Assembly (NCBI GenBank): GCA_025603075.1 | Contig: MU626261.1 | Span: 1 to 64,000 of the forward strand | DNA from: Neoconidiobolus thromboides FSU 785 | Lineage: Eukaryota; Entomophthoromycota; Entomophthoromycetes; Entomophthorales; Neoconidiobolaceae | Length of the DNA stretch: 64,000 nucleotides | Direction: 5' to 3' | Shown here: positions 43,813 to 56,072 of the stretch, in pieces | How positions within the stretch are numbered: the first letter of the stretch is position 1 | Layout: each line of letters starts with the position of its first letter | Translations under genes and position numbers: made by a program | The notes under the pieces: model-generated | The model's database searches: none | The model's input: the letters and a program-made list of their open reading frames with translations, nothing else | Told to the model about the DNA's origin: nothing

Positions 43813-44706
43813 TTAATAAAATAATATCCAAGGTATCAAAATACAATTGAAATAAATAATTGACTTTAACTTGGAACTGAATGCATTTGATGAGACCATA
43901 AATTTAGGATCTAAATTAGTTGGATCAAAAATAAATAATTGAGTAGCAGCCGCTATTAAATCCTTGCAATCATCAGAAACACTAGTATAGTCCAAGCCAT
44001 CTTGATGAATGAACAATCGATATTGACCTGAATTTAATGTAAACGTACGATTCTCCCTTTCATTATAAGCTCCGATATCCCAATTATAAGTACCGTTAAT
44101 TTTAGTCAACTTATCTGCTATTGGTATAACAGATATTCCATCCGTTCGTTTTTCTAACAATATATTCAATTTGAATGATTGTTTAGGTGGTGGGTCAATT
44201 GTCCATTTGATTGTTATACTACCATCAATTGGTGCTAATACCATTTTAGCTAAACTAGATTGTAATGGAGCAATAAAAAATATCCTCGATTGGGTACAAT
44301 TTTTTGTACTTGAATTATTATCTTTATTAGATGTGTTTTTATCATTATTATTACTATTGCTTTTATCTGTTGTACTAGATTGTGTACTACTCTTATCTGT
44401 TGTACTAGACTGTATAGTACTCTTATCTGTTGCAATAGACGTTGTGCTACTTTTATTGGTTTTACTAGATTGTGTATCACTCTCATCTCTTGTATTGCTT
44501 TTATTTGTGTTACTATCATCACTACTATCATTATCTTCCTTACTCCTTAAAAAGAACCTTGTTATGTGATTAGTAATAGGAAAATGAAAAGGTAATGCCG
44601 GTTTTTTATCATTAAATTGTAATATTCCTTTAATGTTTTTAAACGAAGATAAAAAGTTGATTGTTATTATATTGGTAATGAGTAATAAATAAATAAAGAA
44701 TTTCAT
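43813..44706 (-). CDS. GPI-anchored Ser/Thr-rich wall protein with Kre9/Knh1-like domain
   Basis: A 297-residue intronless frame. It has an N-terminal signal peptide (MKFFIYLLLITNIITINFLS); a low-complexity stretch at ~60-135 of degenerate TDKSSTQSST units; a single ~95-residue beta domain beginning FFIAPLQSSLAKMVLAPIDG and SITIKWTIDPP and ending YRLFIHQDG; then a hydrophobic C-terminus (SIIYFNCILIPWILFY) after small residues (SSNAFSS), typical of a GPI-attachment signal. The ITWT-type strand with a later GTYNWDIG matches the Kre9/Knh1 'Ser-Thr-rich GPI-anchored membrane' family linked to beta-1,6-glucan and cell-wall assembly. N-glycosylation sites (NGT, NRT) occur. Exact role is unknown. 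GPI13 at 12.5 kb would act in building its anchor. Confidence 0.8.
   Translation of the reverse strand: MKFFIYLLLITNIITINFLSSFKNIKGILQFNDKKPALPFHFPITNHITRFFLRSKEDNDSSDDSNTNKSNTRDESDTQSSKTNKSSTTSIATDKSTIQSSTTDKSSTQSSTTDKSNSNNNDKNTSNKDNNSSTKNCTQSRIFFIAPLQSSLAKMVLAPIDGSITIKWTIDPPPKQSFKLNILLEKRTDGISVIPIADKLTKINGTYNWDIGAYNERENRTFTLNSGQYRLFIHQDGLDYTSVSDDCKDLIAAATQLFIFDPTNLDPKFMVSSNAFSSKLKSIIYFNCILIPWILFY
44340..44540. repeat. Degenerate 30-nt coding repeats (TDKSSTQSST units)
   Basis: Repeated TTATCTGTTGTACTAGA-type blocks lie within the Ser/Thr-rich region of the GPI protein. Repetition leaves long open frames on the other strand and frames, which are by-products. Confidence 0.8.
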
Positions 44707-45194
44707 ATTTTTTTACAGAAAAGAAAAAATTCAGTTTGAGTTTATTTGTTTTCTATTTTCTATACGGAGAATTACTGTTTGTCCGTTTTTTAAGTATTCA
44801 AGGATTTAGTCTCCCTTATTTTTTTAAATTTTAATTAGAGTGAAATGAACTTAAAATTTTAAACCTTGGTTTGATTAAATGTAAAAATATTTAAATTTAA
44901 AGCTTCAAATACAATTATCATTATTTTTTTAAAATAATGTAAATAAAATTAAAACATTTTTTATAGCTATGATTACTTAATTTTGATTCCATTAAGTAAC
45001 TTTAATACTCTATTTAAAGCTTAGTTAGATCATATAAAGAAAGAAACATTTAAATAATCAATTGTTTATAACTTATCGAATTTGAAATTGAATAATTAAA
45101 ATGAAGTTATTTTATATAATATATTGAGCTCAATTAACAAAAATACCCATAATAAATTTAAAAACATAAATAAAAGATCTCGTATTTAGATTCA
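44707..45194. other. Intergenic, no gene seen
   Basis: Very AT-rich spacer between the GPI protein promoter and hydrolase copy 3. Nothing recognised. Confidence 0.4.
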
Positions 45195-45945
45195 TTAATT
45201 TGAAGTATTTTTATTAATTTAATTATTCTTTAAAATAGATATTAAACTCATCATTATTGTATTAAATTTCAAATGGGACCGAATATCTGAAGATATGAAA
45301 CCAAGCAAAACCATAGCAACTGACTTTAGCCGAAGATCATGGCACTATAACTGCTATTATAACCCGTCACTATTTAAGTCAAAATGACAAAGATAATACT
45401 AATATCCATCCGAACTACATCAAAAATACTTCAAATGCTTTCTTTAGCATTATTTCTTGTTTGAGTAGTTTAAACCTAAAAGGTAGTAAAATAACTGTTG
45501 GTGATCATTCTGCTAGTATTGATCTAGGTGCTTTATTTGCATTAGATGCTAGCCAGTATACTAATAATGACAGCGTTAAGTCATTGAGCCAAATCAAAGG
45601 GGTGACTTCGGCTGGTGGGATCTTCAATATAGACTTATTAGCTAAATAAGATAATTCATACATTTATCAATTTATTAAACCTACCTTTGGTACTAATGAG
45701 TTAGGTATATGTAAAACGCATACTCAAAATACAATGCTACTTCTAACTCATTGAACAAGATCAGGTATCCTTCACTACCAAATCATTTATTGAATAGTAC
45801 TACTGAGGATACCTTTATTAGCTCTCAGCAAACAATTCAATCTGCTGAGTATTTGTATGATATTGAATTAAATTAGGTTGATATTACCAAAGGCAAACTT
45901 GGTGAACATGCCAGATTCTTACTTGTCCTAAAGTACAAAATAATA
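45195..45945 (+). pseudogene. Decayed alpha/beta hydrolase, copy 3 of 3
   Basis: Homologous in order to copies 1 and 2. It shows ISEDMKPSKTIAT, a frame change, AEDHGTITAIITRHYLSQND, then FFSIISCLSSLNLKGSKITV, and GDHSASIDLGALFALDASQY, the best-preserved nucleophile-elbow region (GHSAxxxxGA-like, with an extra residue). It then has TSAGGIFNIDLLAK, the shared TAA, and YIYQFIKPTFGTNE. The C-terminal part reads SSQQTIQSAEYLYDIELN with TAG where copy 1 has CAA. Several frameshifts are present. I infer a dead gene. Copies 2 and 3 retain most of the nucleophile region, copy 1 most of the C-terminal region. Confidence 0.72.
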
Positions 45946-47455
45946 TTATTAAATTTGTTTTAAATGAAATAATATTGAGATAGAATTTGGGTGTTATCAT
46001 TCTTTAATTTCATGTTTTATTTTTGTTATTCTATATTATCAAATGAATTTTATAAAAAGTTATATTAATTTAGAATATTTAGCTATACTAGATATAGAAT
46101 AAGCTAAAATTTTAATTATGATAGTTACAATTTGGGGATATATTTTTGTATTTAAGAATTTTACTAATAATTTTTCCATTCAAATAGTGTTTAAAAGATG
46201 GAAAAAGTACTGAAGCCAAAAAAAACACTCCCATTTAGTAAAATATTAAATTGTTTTCAAAAATTCTTATTCAAACTTATTTTTTACTCAGTATTTTTTA
46301 TTTTAAAATCATTTATATCAAAAGTAAATGACATTATCTAAAAAACATTTATGTATTTTATTAAAAACTTACCAGTTTTTTATATTCAAATTACTTTATA
46401 AAATCTTTTATATATAAATTTAAAACATTTAAGAATATTAATAAGCATTTATTAATACTTTTTCAAAAAGAATTATAGCTTTTGTATTATCTACGTATTA
46501 TATATGTCAAACAATATACTATTATAAAACTTAAAATAATATTAAAGTGTTTAGAAATTGATTTTATTTTTAATTGAATTTTAAATAACTATGATCAAAT
46601 GTAGGTATGGTTTTGTACTATAAGTTTTGATGAAAAAAAGGAATGATACACATCACAACATAGCATTTGAGCTGAATCATTCAACTACAAGTAGTACTAA
46701 AAGTAATAGACCACTTATATTTACCTGATAAAAATTTAAAGACTAGAGTTTATTCGAGGGTACTAACAGTTAAATTTATAATAATTTTTAACCTATTTCT
46801 AAAACTATATTGATTGTAATTTAAGACTGCAACAACGAAATCAATTAAATTTATTCTTGAGTTAAAAAATCCTAACCAAATTAAGTCTCAAGAGTAACAA
46901 TTGATGAAAGTTGAAGAATAAACCCAGTCTATTTATTATCAAGTTGTTATCTATGTTTCAGGCATTTTCATTTAAATTTGTCATTATTTTTTTTATCTGT
47001 GTATAAAGGTTATATGTAATTGTATGATTTTAGATTCAGGTAAAAAAATTAACGACAAATTTAAATGGAAATAGTTGAAATAAAGAACGACATATTAGCA
47101 TGTTCTTTTTATACTGCTAATTTGTCTCAATTAATTTGATAGTTTTATAAAGTAAATGTTATTATCCTACTATGAATTCGCTAACCAGATTGCAACCTTT
47201 CATTTATGAAACCATTGAACTTTATGAGATAATTTACCAGTTCAAATATACTTACCTAATATTCGGTTTAAAAAATTCAATGGGTTTAAATTTGCATAAA
47301 AAACTATAATTTAATCCACCAATAAAAGTAGATCAATTCCCACCCCACCTAAATTTTGCCATGAATAAGGGGAAGTTAGTAATAAACATTTAATGAAAAG
47401 CTTTAATCATTCTTATTTACATGAAAACTATACTAGTTTGATTTAATATAATATA
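45946..47455. other. Intergenic with one MITE
   Basis: About 1.5 kb of AT-rich DNA containing MITE copy 10. No other coding sequence recognised. Confidence 0.4.
46132..46235 (+). mobile_element. MITE copy 10
   Basis: Full-length copy running from TTGGGGATATAT to ACACTCCCAT. It lies ~190 bp after hydrolase copy 3. Confidence 0.88.
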
Positions 47456-48244
47456 ATGGCAACACGTTTACAAGAAAATGGTATTAAAGAAGAAGAGTTT
47501 TCCATGGAACAAATAGGTGAATTACCTCCACCATTACCTATTCATTTAAAACAAGATACTCCACCAAAGGATAAGCTTAAATCCGTTTTACAAAATAAAC
47601 GATTAAGTACCAATCGGATCATAAGAAATAGTATCCTATTTCAAGATGGCAAATTATTTAAAGTACCAAGGGATTATTCTACCCCAGATGTACCTAAATT
47701 TGAAATGCAATTTCCTCCTATGTTAGCACAAAAAGTAAGCTTATTTTTTTAACTCTATTGGAATTATAATTCATTTATTTATTTTAATTTATTAGATACC
47801 ACCAGAAACATTTTATAATACCATAGATACTATCAATAGAATAATAAGCCAAGGGCATGGCGAAAAATTAAAAGATATTTTCACTTTCTTTTTAGATATC
47901 GCTTCTTGTTATACTTATACTCAATGTTGTAAAAATGATTTATATAAGGTAAAGCGATATAGTTATTCGATTTTTTTAATACCAGTATTTAAATGAAAAT
48001 GATTTGATTAGGCTGCTGAACAAGTGAGTAAATTTATTGAACAACAAAATATGGATGTTTATTACCCTATAGGCTGGTGCCTAAGAGATCCTACTAAAAG
48101 TGGCTTTTTATATGTAAGTTGTATCTAGTTTGGTTTTATATTTTTAAAGTATTAACCTGCTTTTAGCTTGAAATTTATGAGCTAGATAAAAGGCTGTTTA
48201 AAAGGAATTCCATTGTACCTTCGACTAGTTTGATGCGACTTTAA
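47456..48244 (+). CDS. ERF4: Golgin-7/Erf4 family protein, Ras palmitoyltransferase accessory subunit
   Basis: Four exons (47456-47734, 47796-47948, 48012-48113, 48167-48244) join in frame to 203 residues. Erf4, or GCP16/Golga7 in animals, partners the DHHC palmitoyltransferase Erf2/DHHC9 and is needed for Ras palmitoylation at the ER/Golgi. The N-terminal ~90 residues are Pro-rich and variable. The conserved domain shows RDYSTPDVPKFEMQFPPML, IPPETFYNTIDTINRIISQG, ASCYTYTQCCKNDLYKAAEQ with VSKFIEQQN, YYPIGWCLRDPTKSGFLYLE and IYELDKR. The CC pair and the ..N..VYYP.G..L.DP...GFL.LEI pattern are those of the Golgin-7/Erf4 family. No transmembrane segment is visible, as expected for the family. 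The DHHC partner is not in the window. Confidence 0.88.
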
Positions 48245-48748
48245 TTTTACTATTCATTTAATTCTTCATTTCCTTTTTTGTTTATTTATAAATATTAGTA
48301 ACCTTTTTCTACATGCTTTTTATTGGTTTTCAAGTGAATTGTAATGTTAAATTTTCCTGTTTTAATTATTAAATGTTGTTATTAGTTGTTTTTATAATTA
48401 ACATATAGCTTAAAAGTTATATAAAATGCTATAAAGGATACTTGGGTTCTAAAAAATATCTTTAATACTCTTATGATTTTACTAAAGTAACATTGGTATA
48501 AGAAAAGTATAAAGTATTAAATGTAACGAATTGAGCATAATCAAGGATACTTTTAATTTGAATATCTTCAGTATACGAATTTATAGAAAAAATCCATTGT
48601 GTTATTAGAGAGCACTTATAGAGTTAATTTTCAAGTCTAATATGATATTATAATATTAATGACAATAAAATCAAAATAGTTATAAAATGCTTGAGAAAAT
48701 ATTTTTTAAATATAAAAGTGTTATGATAAACTAATATCAAGGTTTGTG
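48245..48748. other. Intergenic, no gene seen
   Basis: AT-rich spacer following ERF4. Nothing recognised. Confidence 0.4.
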
Positions 48749-48846
48749 TTGAGGGTGTTTTTTTGGCTTCAACACTTATCATTTTTTAAGCGCTATTGAG
48801 CGGGAAATATGTTAGTAAATTCCCTAAAAAGAGACATCTCCCCCTA
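48749..48846 (-). mobile_element. MITE copy 11
   Basis: Inverted, rather diverged copy running from TTGAGGGTGTTTTTTTGGC to GAGACATCTCCCCCTA. It retains TTTTTTAAGCGCTATTGAGC. It lies ~45 bp downstream of the tRNA gene. Confidence 0.82.
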
Positions 48847-48888
48847 TTTTAGGTAAAATAAAAGATTATCCACCAGGCTCATGATTTA

Positions 48889-48962
48889 CGCTCATAACTG
48901 GGATCGAACCAGTAACCTCCCGATTAACAGTCGGACGCGCTAGCCAATTGCGCCATACGAGC
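48889..48962 (-). tRNA. tRNA-Asn (GTT)
   Basis: A 74-nt cloverleaf without intron. The acceptor stem GCTCGTA pairs with TATGAGC (one G-T pair) and has a G discriminator. The D arm contains GGCGCAATTGGCTAGCGC, the anticodon loop is CTGTTAA with anticodon GTT flanked by CCGA/TCGG, and the T arm has GGTTCGATCCC. A-box and B-box promoters are therefore intact. Downstream on the same strand, TTTTATTTT about 25 nt past the end can terminate Pol III. The gene sits between oppositely oriented MITE copies 11 and 12. Confidence 0.96.
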
Positions 48963-48999
48963 GCTCAAATTTTTCTTATTTTTCACAAGAGTTAAAAAA

Positions 49000-49102
49000 C
49001 ATAGCACCATGTATTTTTTGGTTAAATTTTACTAATTCTCTTTCCACTGAAATAGCGCTCAAAAAATGGAAAAAGTGATGAAGCCAAAAAAGCACCCTTA
49101 AT
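49000..49102 (+). mobile_element. MITE copy 12
   Basis: A diverged copy with a poor left end (CATAGCACCATGTATTTTTT) but a clear interior with AGCGCT and TGGAAAA, and right end AGCACCCTTAATAT. It starts ~40 bp upstream of the tRNA-Asn 5' end. Confidence 0.8.
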
Positions 49103-49771
49103 ATAAAGCTTAATATTAGTTTATAATAAAATAATGATAATAATTTGTTGCACTTTTTTGCCATTTTCTACTGTTTGATGATTATTCACCCTTAATTTAT
49201 ATATTGAGGCATTAAGATATTTAATTTTAATTTTGATTTTAATTTTAATTCAATCAACTTATCCTCAAAGATATTATAATTCTTTGATCAATTTTTGAAA
49301 CACTTTTTATTGAATTGGACTAATTACGAATTGTGTATATCACACAAAATTAAATATATCGTAAAATACGAAGCGATAAAGCAGATGTATTAGATTGGAT
49401 TTTCATCTTTAAATGAATTTATCTACGATATATAAGCTTTTCTGGACTATTAAATAATTTTAATTTTAATAAACTATATTTTAGTCATGACGCATCCGCC
49501 AACAAATTAGTTTTTTAAAGAATAAAATCCAGTCACACCAACTAGATAATGAGGTAAGTTTAGCCAGAACACTAAAATGAGGCGGAAGGAAAATAAGAAC
49601 CAATAAAAAAAGCAACTACCATGCTATAGTATGCAACCATTGGCTATTTAACAGAAATTAAGCGATTTATTTTTGGATAGTTACAAAAAGTATGATGATG
49701 AGTTTTAATATATGATAAATAAAAATTTTAAATATAGCTAATTTGTTTTTCTGCTAAATATTTGAAGGAAA
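49103..49771. other. Intergenic, promoter side of SPX-deacylase
   Basis: About 670 bp of AT-rich DNA. I looked for CACGTG/CACGTT-type phosphate-response boxes and saw none that is convincing. Confidence 0.4.
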
Positions 49772-51612
49772 ATGAAATTTGCTAAACAATTAGCCTTAAG
49801 GTCAATACCCACTTGGGCTATTTATTATATCGATTATAAACTTTTAAAAAAAGCAATTAAAGAGTATGAGGTCACTTATAATGGTAAGCTAAATTTAATA
49901 TGCTTATATGCCTTATTCTAATATATGATAAAGATAGCGTTAAAAGCGATGAAGTAAAAGACGATTTGATGAATGAGTTCAAAGAGCTTTTATTAGAAGA
50001 ACTAAATAAAGTAGATGATAGATATAAAGTAAAAGAAAATGAATTGAGAGAAAGACTAAATAGCTTAAAGAGTATTGTAAGACTATTTTTATACATTTTA
50101 TTTGTAGTATTAAAATATTTGGTAGTGGAGCGATGAAATGACTCAGAATGAAACAAATAGATGGTAGGAAATTCATTTTATTTTAAAAAAATAAATAACA
50201 ATTTACTAGGCGACAAGATTTTTCAAAACTGTTGCAACAATTAGAATATTTATTTGGTAATTATTTCAATTATTTAAAGTCATATTAATGTTTAGAGTTT
50301 ACTAATACAAATATCACTGGATTTCAAAAAATATTGAAAAAATTCGATAAGCATATTGATACCAATATAAGAGAAGATTGGTGGCCATTAGTTACTAATT
50401 GTTCCTTCGTTGCTAGTGAAAAAGATGAAAGTATGTTGTTTGAGGCTAAACAGGTTTGGAGAACTCATGTCCCGCCTGCACCATTAGCTCCGACGGAAGA
50501 TATCCATCCAGTTGAGCCCGTGGTTCCTACTGTAACTAACTTAGATTTAGATGCTTTACCAGGTGACAGGATCTCAAGGCTTTGGGTAGTAGTTGCTGAA
50601 GATGGTTTATCACTTCCGATTAAAGTTCCAGTTATTGTAGCCAAAGTGAGTTTGCAATTTAAATATTAAATATACCATATTGAATTATTTCTTAGGGTGT
50701 AAAACCTGGTCCAGTTTTAGGTATTACCGCAGCATTACATGGAAATGAATTAAATGGAATTCCTTTAATACATCGATTATTTCGTGAAATTAAAACGTCC
50801 AATTTACATGGAATCATTGTCGCTGTTCCAGTAGCAAATGTTCCAGGCTATTTAACAAGTCAGAGAACTTATGATGGGCAAGATTTAAATAGGTTAATGC
50901 CAGGGTAAAATATACTTAATACTTATGGGTTGGTCACTTACATCATTTAATTAGAAAAAAGAACGGATCTAGGCCACAAGTGTACTCTTATAATTTGATG
51001 GACCGAATAATAAATAAAATTGAGTATTTACTCGATTTACATACAGCATCACGAGGAAGAGTTAATAGTTTATATGTTAGAGCTAACATGATGGATTCAA
51101 AAACCAGAAATATGGCACAATTACAAAACCCTCAGATTATTGTACATAATACTTCTCCAGATGGTTCACTTAGAGGAGCAGCTATGGAATTAGGGATACC
51201 AGCAATTACTGTAGAAATTGGAGATCCTTCTAGATTCCAAAAAAGATTTATAAGATCAGCATTGATGGGAGTAAGTAATATCATGTCGCATTTGCAAATG
51301 ATTAACGAAGATGGTAATTTAACGCCATCCGAATATGCACCAGTAATATGTGCTAAGTCTTATTGGATTTTTGCATCTAGGGGAGGCATTTTAACTGTAC
51401 TTCCAGATGTTAATACATGGGTTAAAAAGAATGAACCGATTGCTACATTACACAATATCTTTGGTAACCTTGAAGAAACATATTTCGCACCAGAAGATGG
51501 CATTGTTGTGGGTAAAAATGTGGATCCAGTTTGTCAATCTGGTAACAGAATTCTTCATCTTGGTGTAGTCAATTCTGAGTTTCCAACTGTTTCCAATGAT
51601 GGTCATTTATAA
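49772..51612 (+). CDS. SPX domain fused to an AstE/AspA-type zinc deacylase
   Basis: Seven exons (49772-49883, 49934-50076, 50126-50163, 50210-50256, 50296-50645, 50696-50904, 50955-51612) join in frame to 518 residues. Residues ~1-150 form an SPX domain: MKFAKQLALRSIPTWAIYYI and DYKLLKKAIKEYE at the start, a coiled central helix, RQDFSKLLQQLEYLF and the basic helix TGFQKILKKFDKH, which in SPX proteins binds inositol pyrophosphates. After a Pro-rich linker, residues ~205-518 form an M14-related succinylglutamate desuccinylase/aspartoacylase: LGITAALHGNELNG (Zn ligands His245, Glu248), YDGQDLNRLMPG (Arg296), LLDLHTASRGR (Zn His329), VEIGDP, and a C-terminal beta-barrel (GGILTVLPDVNTWVKKNEPI, APEDGIVVG). 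All metal ligands are present. Such enzymes hydrolyse N-acyl amino acids. The natural substrate is unknown. Exon 3 is only 38 nt and is the weakest part of the model. Confidence 0.88.
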
Positions 51613-52510
51613 TATTATGATACATACTTTTAATTTTTAATGTGTTGTTAGAAGTGGATTTTTAACCACCCATTTATGTCATATTATTCTAACCATTAAA
51701 TATACTACTCTTTTTGAGTTCTCTTTAATAAATTATTAATTTTTTGAAAAATGTTTTATATTATAACAGTAAAATCAAGTTCAAAAACAAACCAAATTAT
51801 AACTATAAAATTAATACTATATATATTTATCTTTAAATTAAAAGCTTGCACTTCATTTACAATATGCGGGTGTTTTTTTTAACTTCATTACTTTTTCCAT
51901 CTTTTAATCACTATCTGAATGAAAAAACTTTTAGTAAAATTCTTAAACACAAAAATACATCCTCCCATACAAGAGTATCTTGTTTATTTCAGTAACTTGT
52001 TAGTATTTTCTAGATTTTATGCTATGTAGAAAATGAAAAAATGAAAAATCATTCCCATATTTTTGATTTTTAGTCTACTATTCTTGATAAAAAATCCATG
52101 ACTTAGGAATATCTTTTAAATTCAGCATTTTGTACGCTTTGTATGCAACATAGAATCAAGTGAAAGCATTAGTTAAATGTCGAAACAAAAGGATGCTTGT
52201 ATATAATGTCACTTTGTATTACTATCATTGTTAATTTTATTTTACTAAAATTCTTTTCAGAAATCATTTCCTCACTAAATTTATAGCTTGCCAATTTTCT
52301 GAAATAAATGCGGAGCTGTATAACTCCTAAATTAGTGGAAAGGCACATTATTTTAAAATAGCTAATAAAACAACAGGATTCTTTTTAAAGCCAATGAAAA
52401 CCGAAATATAAAAAAACAAAATAAAATTTGTACAAAGTTGACAAGTTAAAAGAAAATAGTTTTTCAAAATAAGATACTTGCACTTTATCAATACGATAAT
52501 ATCAAAAAAA
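51613..52510. other. Intergenic with one MITE
   Basis: About 0.9 kb AT-rich spacer between two co-oriented genes; it holds MITE copy 13 and nothing else recognised. Confidence 0.4.
51862..51969 (-). mobile_element. MITE copy 13
   Basis: Inverted full-length copy running from ATATGCGGGTGTTTTTTTT to ACAAAAATACATCCTCCCAT. It lies ~250 bp past the SPX-deacylase stop. Confidence 0.88.
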
Positions 52511-53618
<1,108 letters not shown>

Positions 53619-54694
53619 TTATAGATTTCCCTTTAAGATAAAATCATGATATGAAAATAGATTTAAAAATGTTAACTATTTATTGTGTTAAATTAATGTT
53701 TTTGTATTTTATTTCGATTTTAATTTTTATATCAAATGAAGCATATCAATACATTTTAGCTAATTATAGTATCTTACGTGCACTTTATTTTACTATATAG
53801 ATACCATTTTTTACTTTGAAACAAGTATACTTAACCACACAACATAATAAGTTACTGCTTTTGAGAGTGATTTTCATAGATAAACTCAAAATATCCATCT
53901 TAAGATTTTTGTTTTGCCTTAGGATAAAGTAATTTTTAAAATGGGTCATTATTTCTAAAAGTAGATACTTCTAGTTAAGACGCTTCTATTGATATATCAT
54001 CAAACACGGGTGTTGTTTCTAAGGATAGTCTTTAAAATTTTATATTTTTTCAAAAATACACCCCAGATTAAAGGATTTAAAATAGTAATACTGGTGGAAG
54101 TTAGATGACCTGGTAATAGTGAGTGACTATTATCAACCTCTTCGCTAAGACTTTTATTTAAGTGTCAATTAGACTAAATAAACTTGGCTTCATTCGCTAC
54201 AAGGATTCAGCCCTTCTAACAGTAATACAGTTATCAAATTTAAAGCCTCAAACTTTAAGAAAGTTATATCCAAATTAAAATTTTAAGCTTATACTAAAAT
54301 TTTAAGCTCCACCGATTGCTAGTTCTTTTGTAGTTTTAAAAAATTAAAGATTCATTATAAATAAAATTCTAATATGAAGTAAAGAATAATGTATGAATTC
54401 ATTGATAAGTAAGGGGGTTTCATTTTTTTTGTGGTTTACGCTTAGTTAATGTAATAACCATCTTGTTTCAAATCGTAAGGCTCATTATATCATACACGAT
54501 CATATAAAGGATATAGATGATTTCAAACGTATATACAACAATGTAAATGTAATTAGCCTTTATAAAAAAGGAAGCTTATCCAAAATCCTTCAAAGTTCAA
54601 TAGTATAAACCTAAGTCAGTTTCATATATGCCCTATACTACTAATTTCAAGATATTAACGTTTTAAAAAATATAGTATTACATATTAAGAAAAT

Positions 54695-54789
54695 ATTTGG
54701 GGATGTATTTTTTTATTTAAAAATTCTACCAATAGTTGTTCCACCCAAATAGTGCTTAAAAATGGAAAAAGTGATGAAGTCAAAAAATA
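54695..54789 (+). mobile_element. MITE copy 14 (right end truncated)
   Basis: The left end TTTGGGGATGTATTTTTTT and interior are present, but the sequence breaks off after GATGAAGTCAAAAAATAG. It lies 40 bp before copy 15 in the same orientation. Confidence 0.85.
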
Positions 54790-54829
54790 GCTTTATTTAA
54801 CATTCTTATCAGCTCCGATTTTTTACTAC

Positions 54830-54936
54830 ATATGGGGATGTGTTTTTGTGTTTAAAAATTTCACTAACAAATTTTCCGCTTAAATAGCGCTTAAAAAATG
54901 GAAAAAATAATGAAATCAAAAAAAACACTCCCGTAT
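54830..54936 (+). mobile_element. MITE copy 15
   Basis: Near-consensus full-length copy running from ATATGGGGATGTG to AACACTCCCGTAT, with intact AGCGCT and TGGAAAA. It is one of the best preserved. Confidence 0.92.
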
Positions 54937-56034
54937 GTTAAATATAACAATAAACTTGATTTTGTTAGAACATTAGTTATAAGGTTCATGATTATTTAAA
55001 CATACATTCCTTGTTTTGGTTTCAACTTCAATAAGCTTCATCACTTTATTTTTTAATTGTTAAAATGTACTAAACTAAACAGGTTTCAATTTTAATGTAA
55101 GGGAGGGCAGAATGGTGGTAAAAATATGGTAAAAAATCCAGATCTGAACATTTTACCCCGTTATAATCAAAAGTAATGATGAAATTTTGATGTATTTATA
55201 GTTTATATAAGACAATAATTGATGTTTGAAAACTTCAAGGTTGAGTATTTTTATTAATTTTGTAAAGTTACTTATTAATAAATATATACCAATAGGAGAA
55301 AGTTTAATTGTTATACCCATGTTTACAATATCAAGGTTTTAGTTATTTTTAAACCAAACAATATTATAAAATTATTTTCACAGAGGATTTAACTAAAAAT
55401 AGAGCTATATACAATTGAAACTTTTTTAAAATTAATTTTTTTTATATTATCATATACACATTTATACTAAATACCATTTTTTAAATAGAAATATGCAATT
55501 TTTATTTCCAGATTAGAATTTTTCTAAGGGCAGAAAATATAAATCCCTTGAATAACCTTGTAAGTTTTAGAACTGTTGATGTAGTACTAGGGATAACTAA
55601 GAGTAGCTAGAGTTAAAACTAACCATTATTCTAAGTACTCTAACAGCAGAAGTGCTATGTGATTAAAAAATGCGTTGTAAGCTTTCAATGGTGTCGACCT
55701 TATTTTGAAACTGATAATAAAGTTTATGAAAAAATGTTCAAAATTCAATGAAATAAAAAAAATCTCAAAACGTATAGAATATAGGGTTAACCCCTTGTCC
55801 GCTGCCAAAGCTCATTCTCAAATCACCCAAAAAGCTATTATTTGATATTCCTTTGGTCATCGGATTTTTATCCATGACAATTTTTTGATATTCATATAAT
55901 GATTTTTAATAGCTACTTTGTTACTTTCTTTGCTTAACCACTCGAGTACCGTGGATGAAGCTATATTCACTATATTTTATAGAAAAATTAAATTATGGCG
56001 AACGTTGCTCACGTACGATCTTAAATCAAAATAA

Positions 56035-56072
56035 AGCCAGGGTGAACATTGCTAGTTAAATTAGCCCTGGCT
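56035..56072. repeat. Short inverted repeat
   Basis: AGCCAGGG and CCCTGGCT are perfect 8-bp arms around a 22-nt AT-rich loop. They stand out because this stretch is GC-richer than its surroundings. No function assigned. Confidence 0.6.

Noticed and set aside
44171-44569. A Leu/Val/Ser-rich membrane-like frame on the plus strand
   Set aside because: It is the reverse of the Ser/Thr-rich repeats in the GPI-anchored protein gene.
54007-54064. Short hairpin CGGGTGTTGTTTC...CAAAAATACACCCC resembling MITE ends
   Set aside because: Only ~58 bp with no recognisable interior. It may be a deletion derivative, but similarity is too weak to count as a copy.
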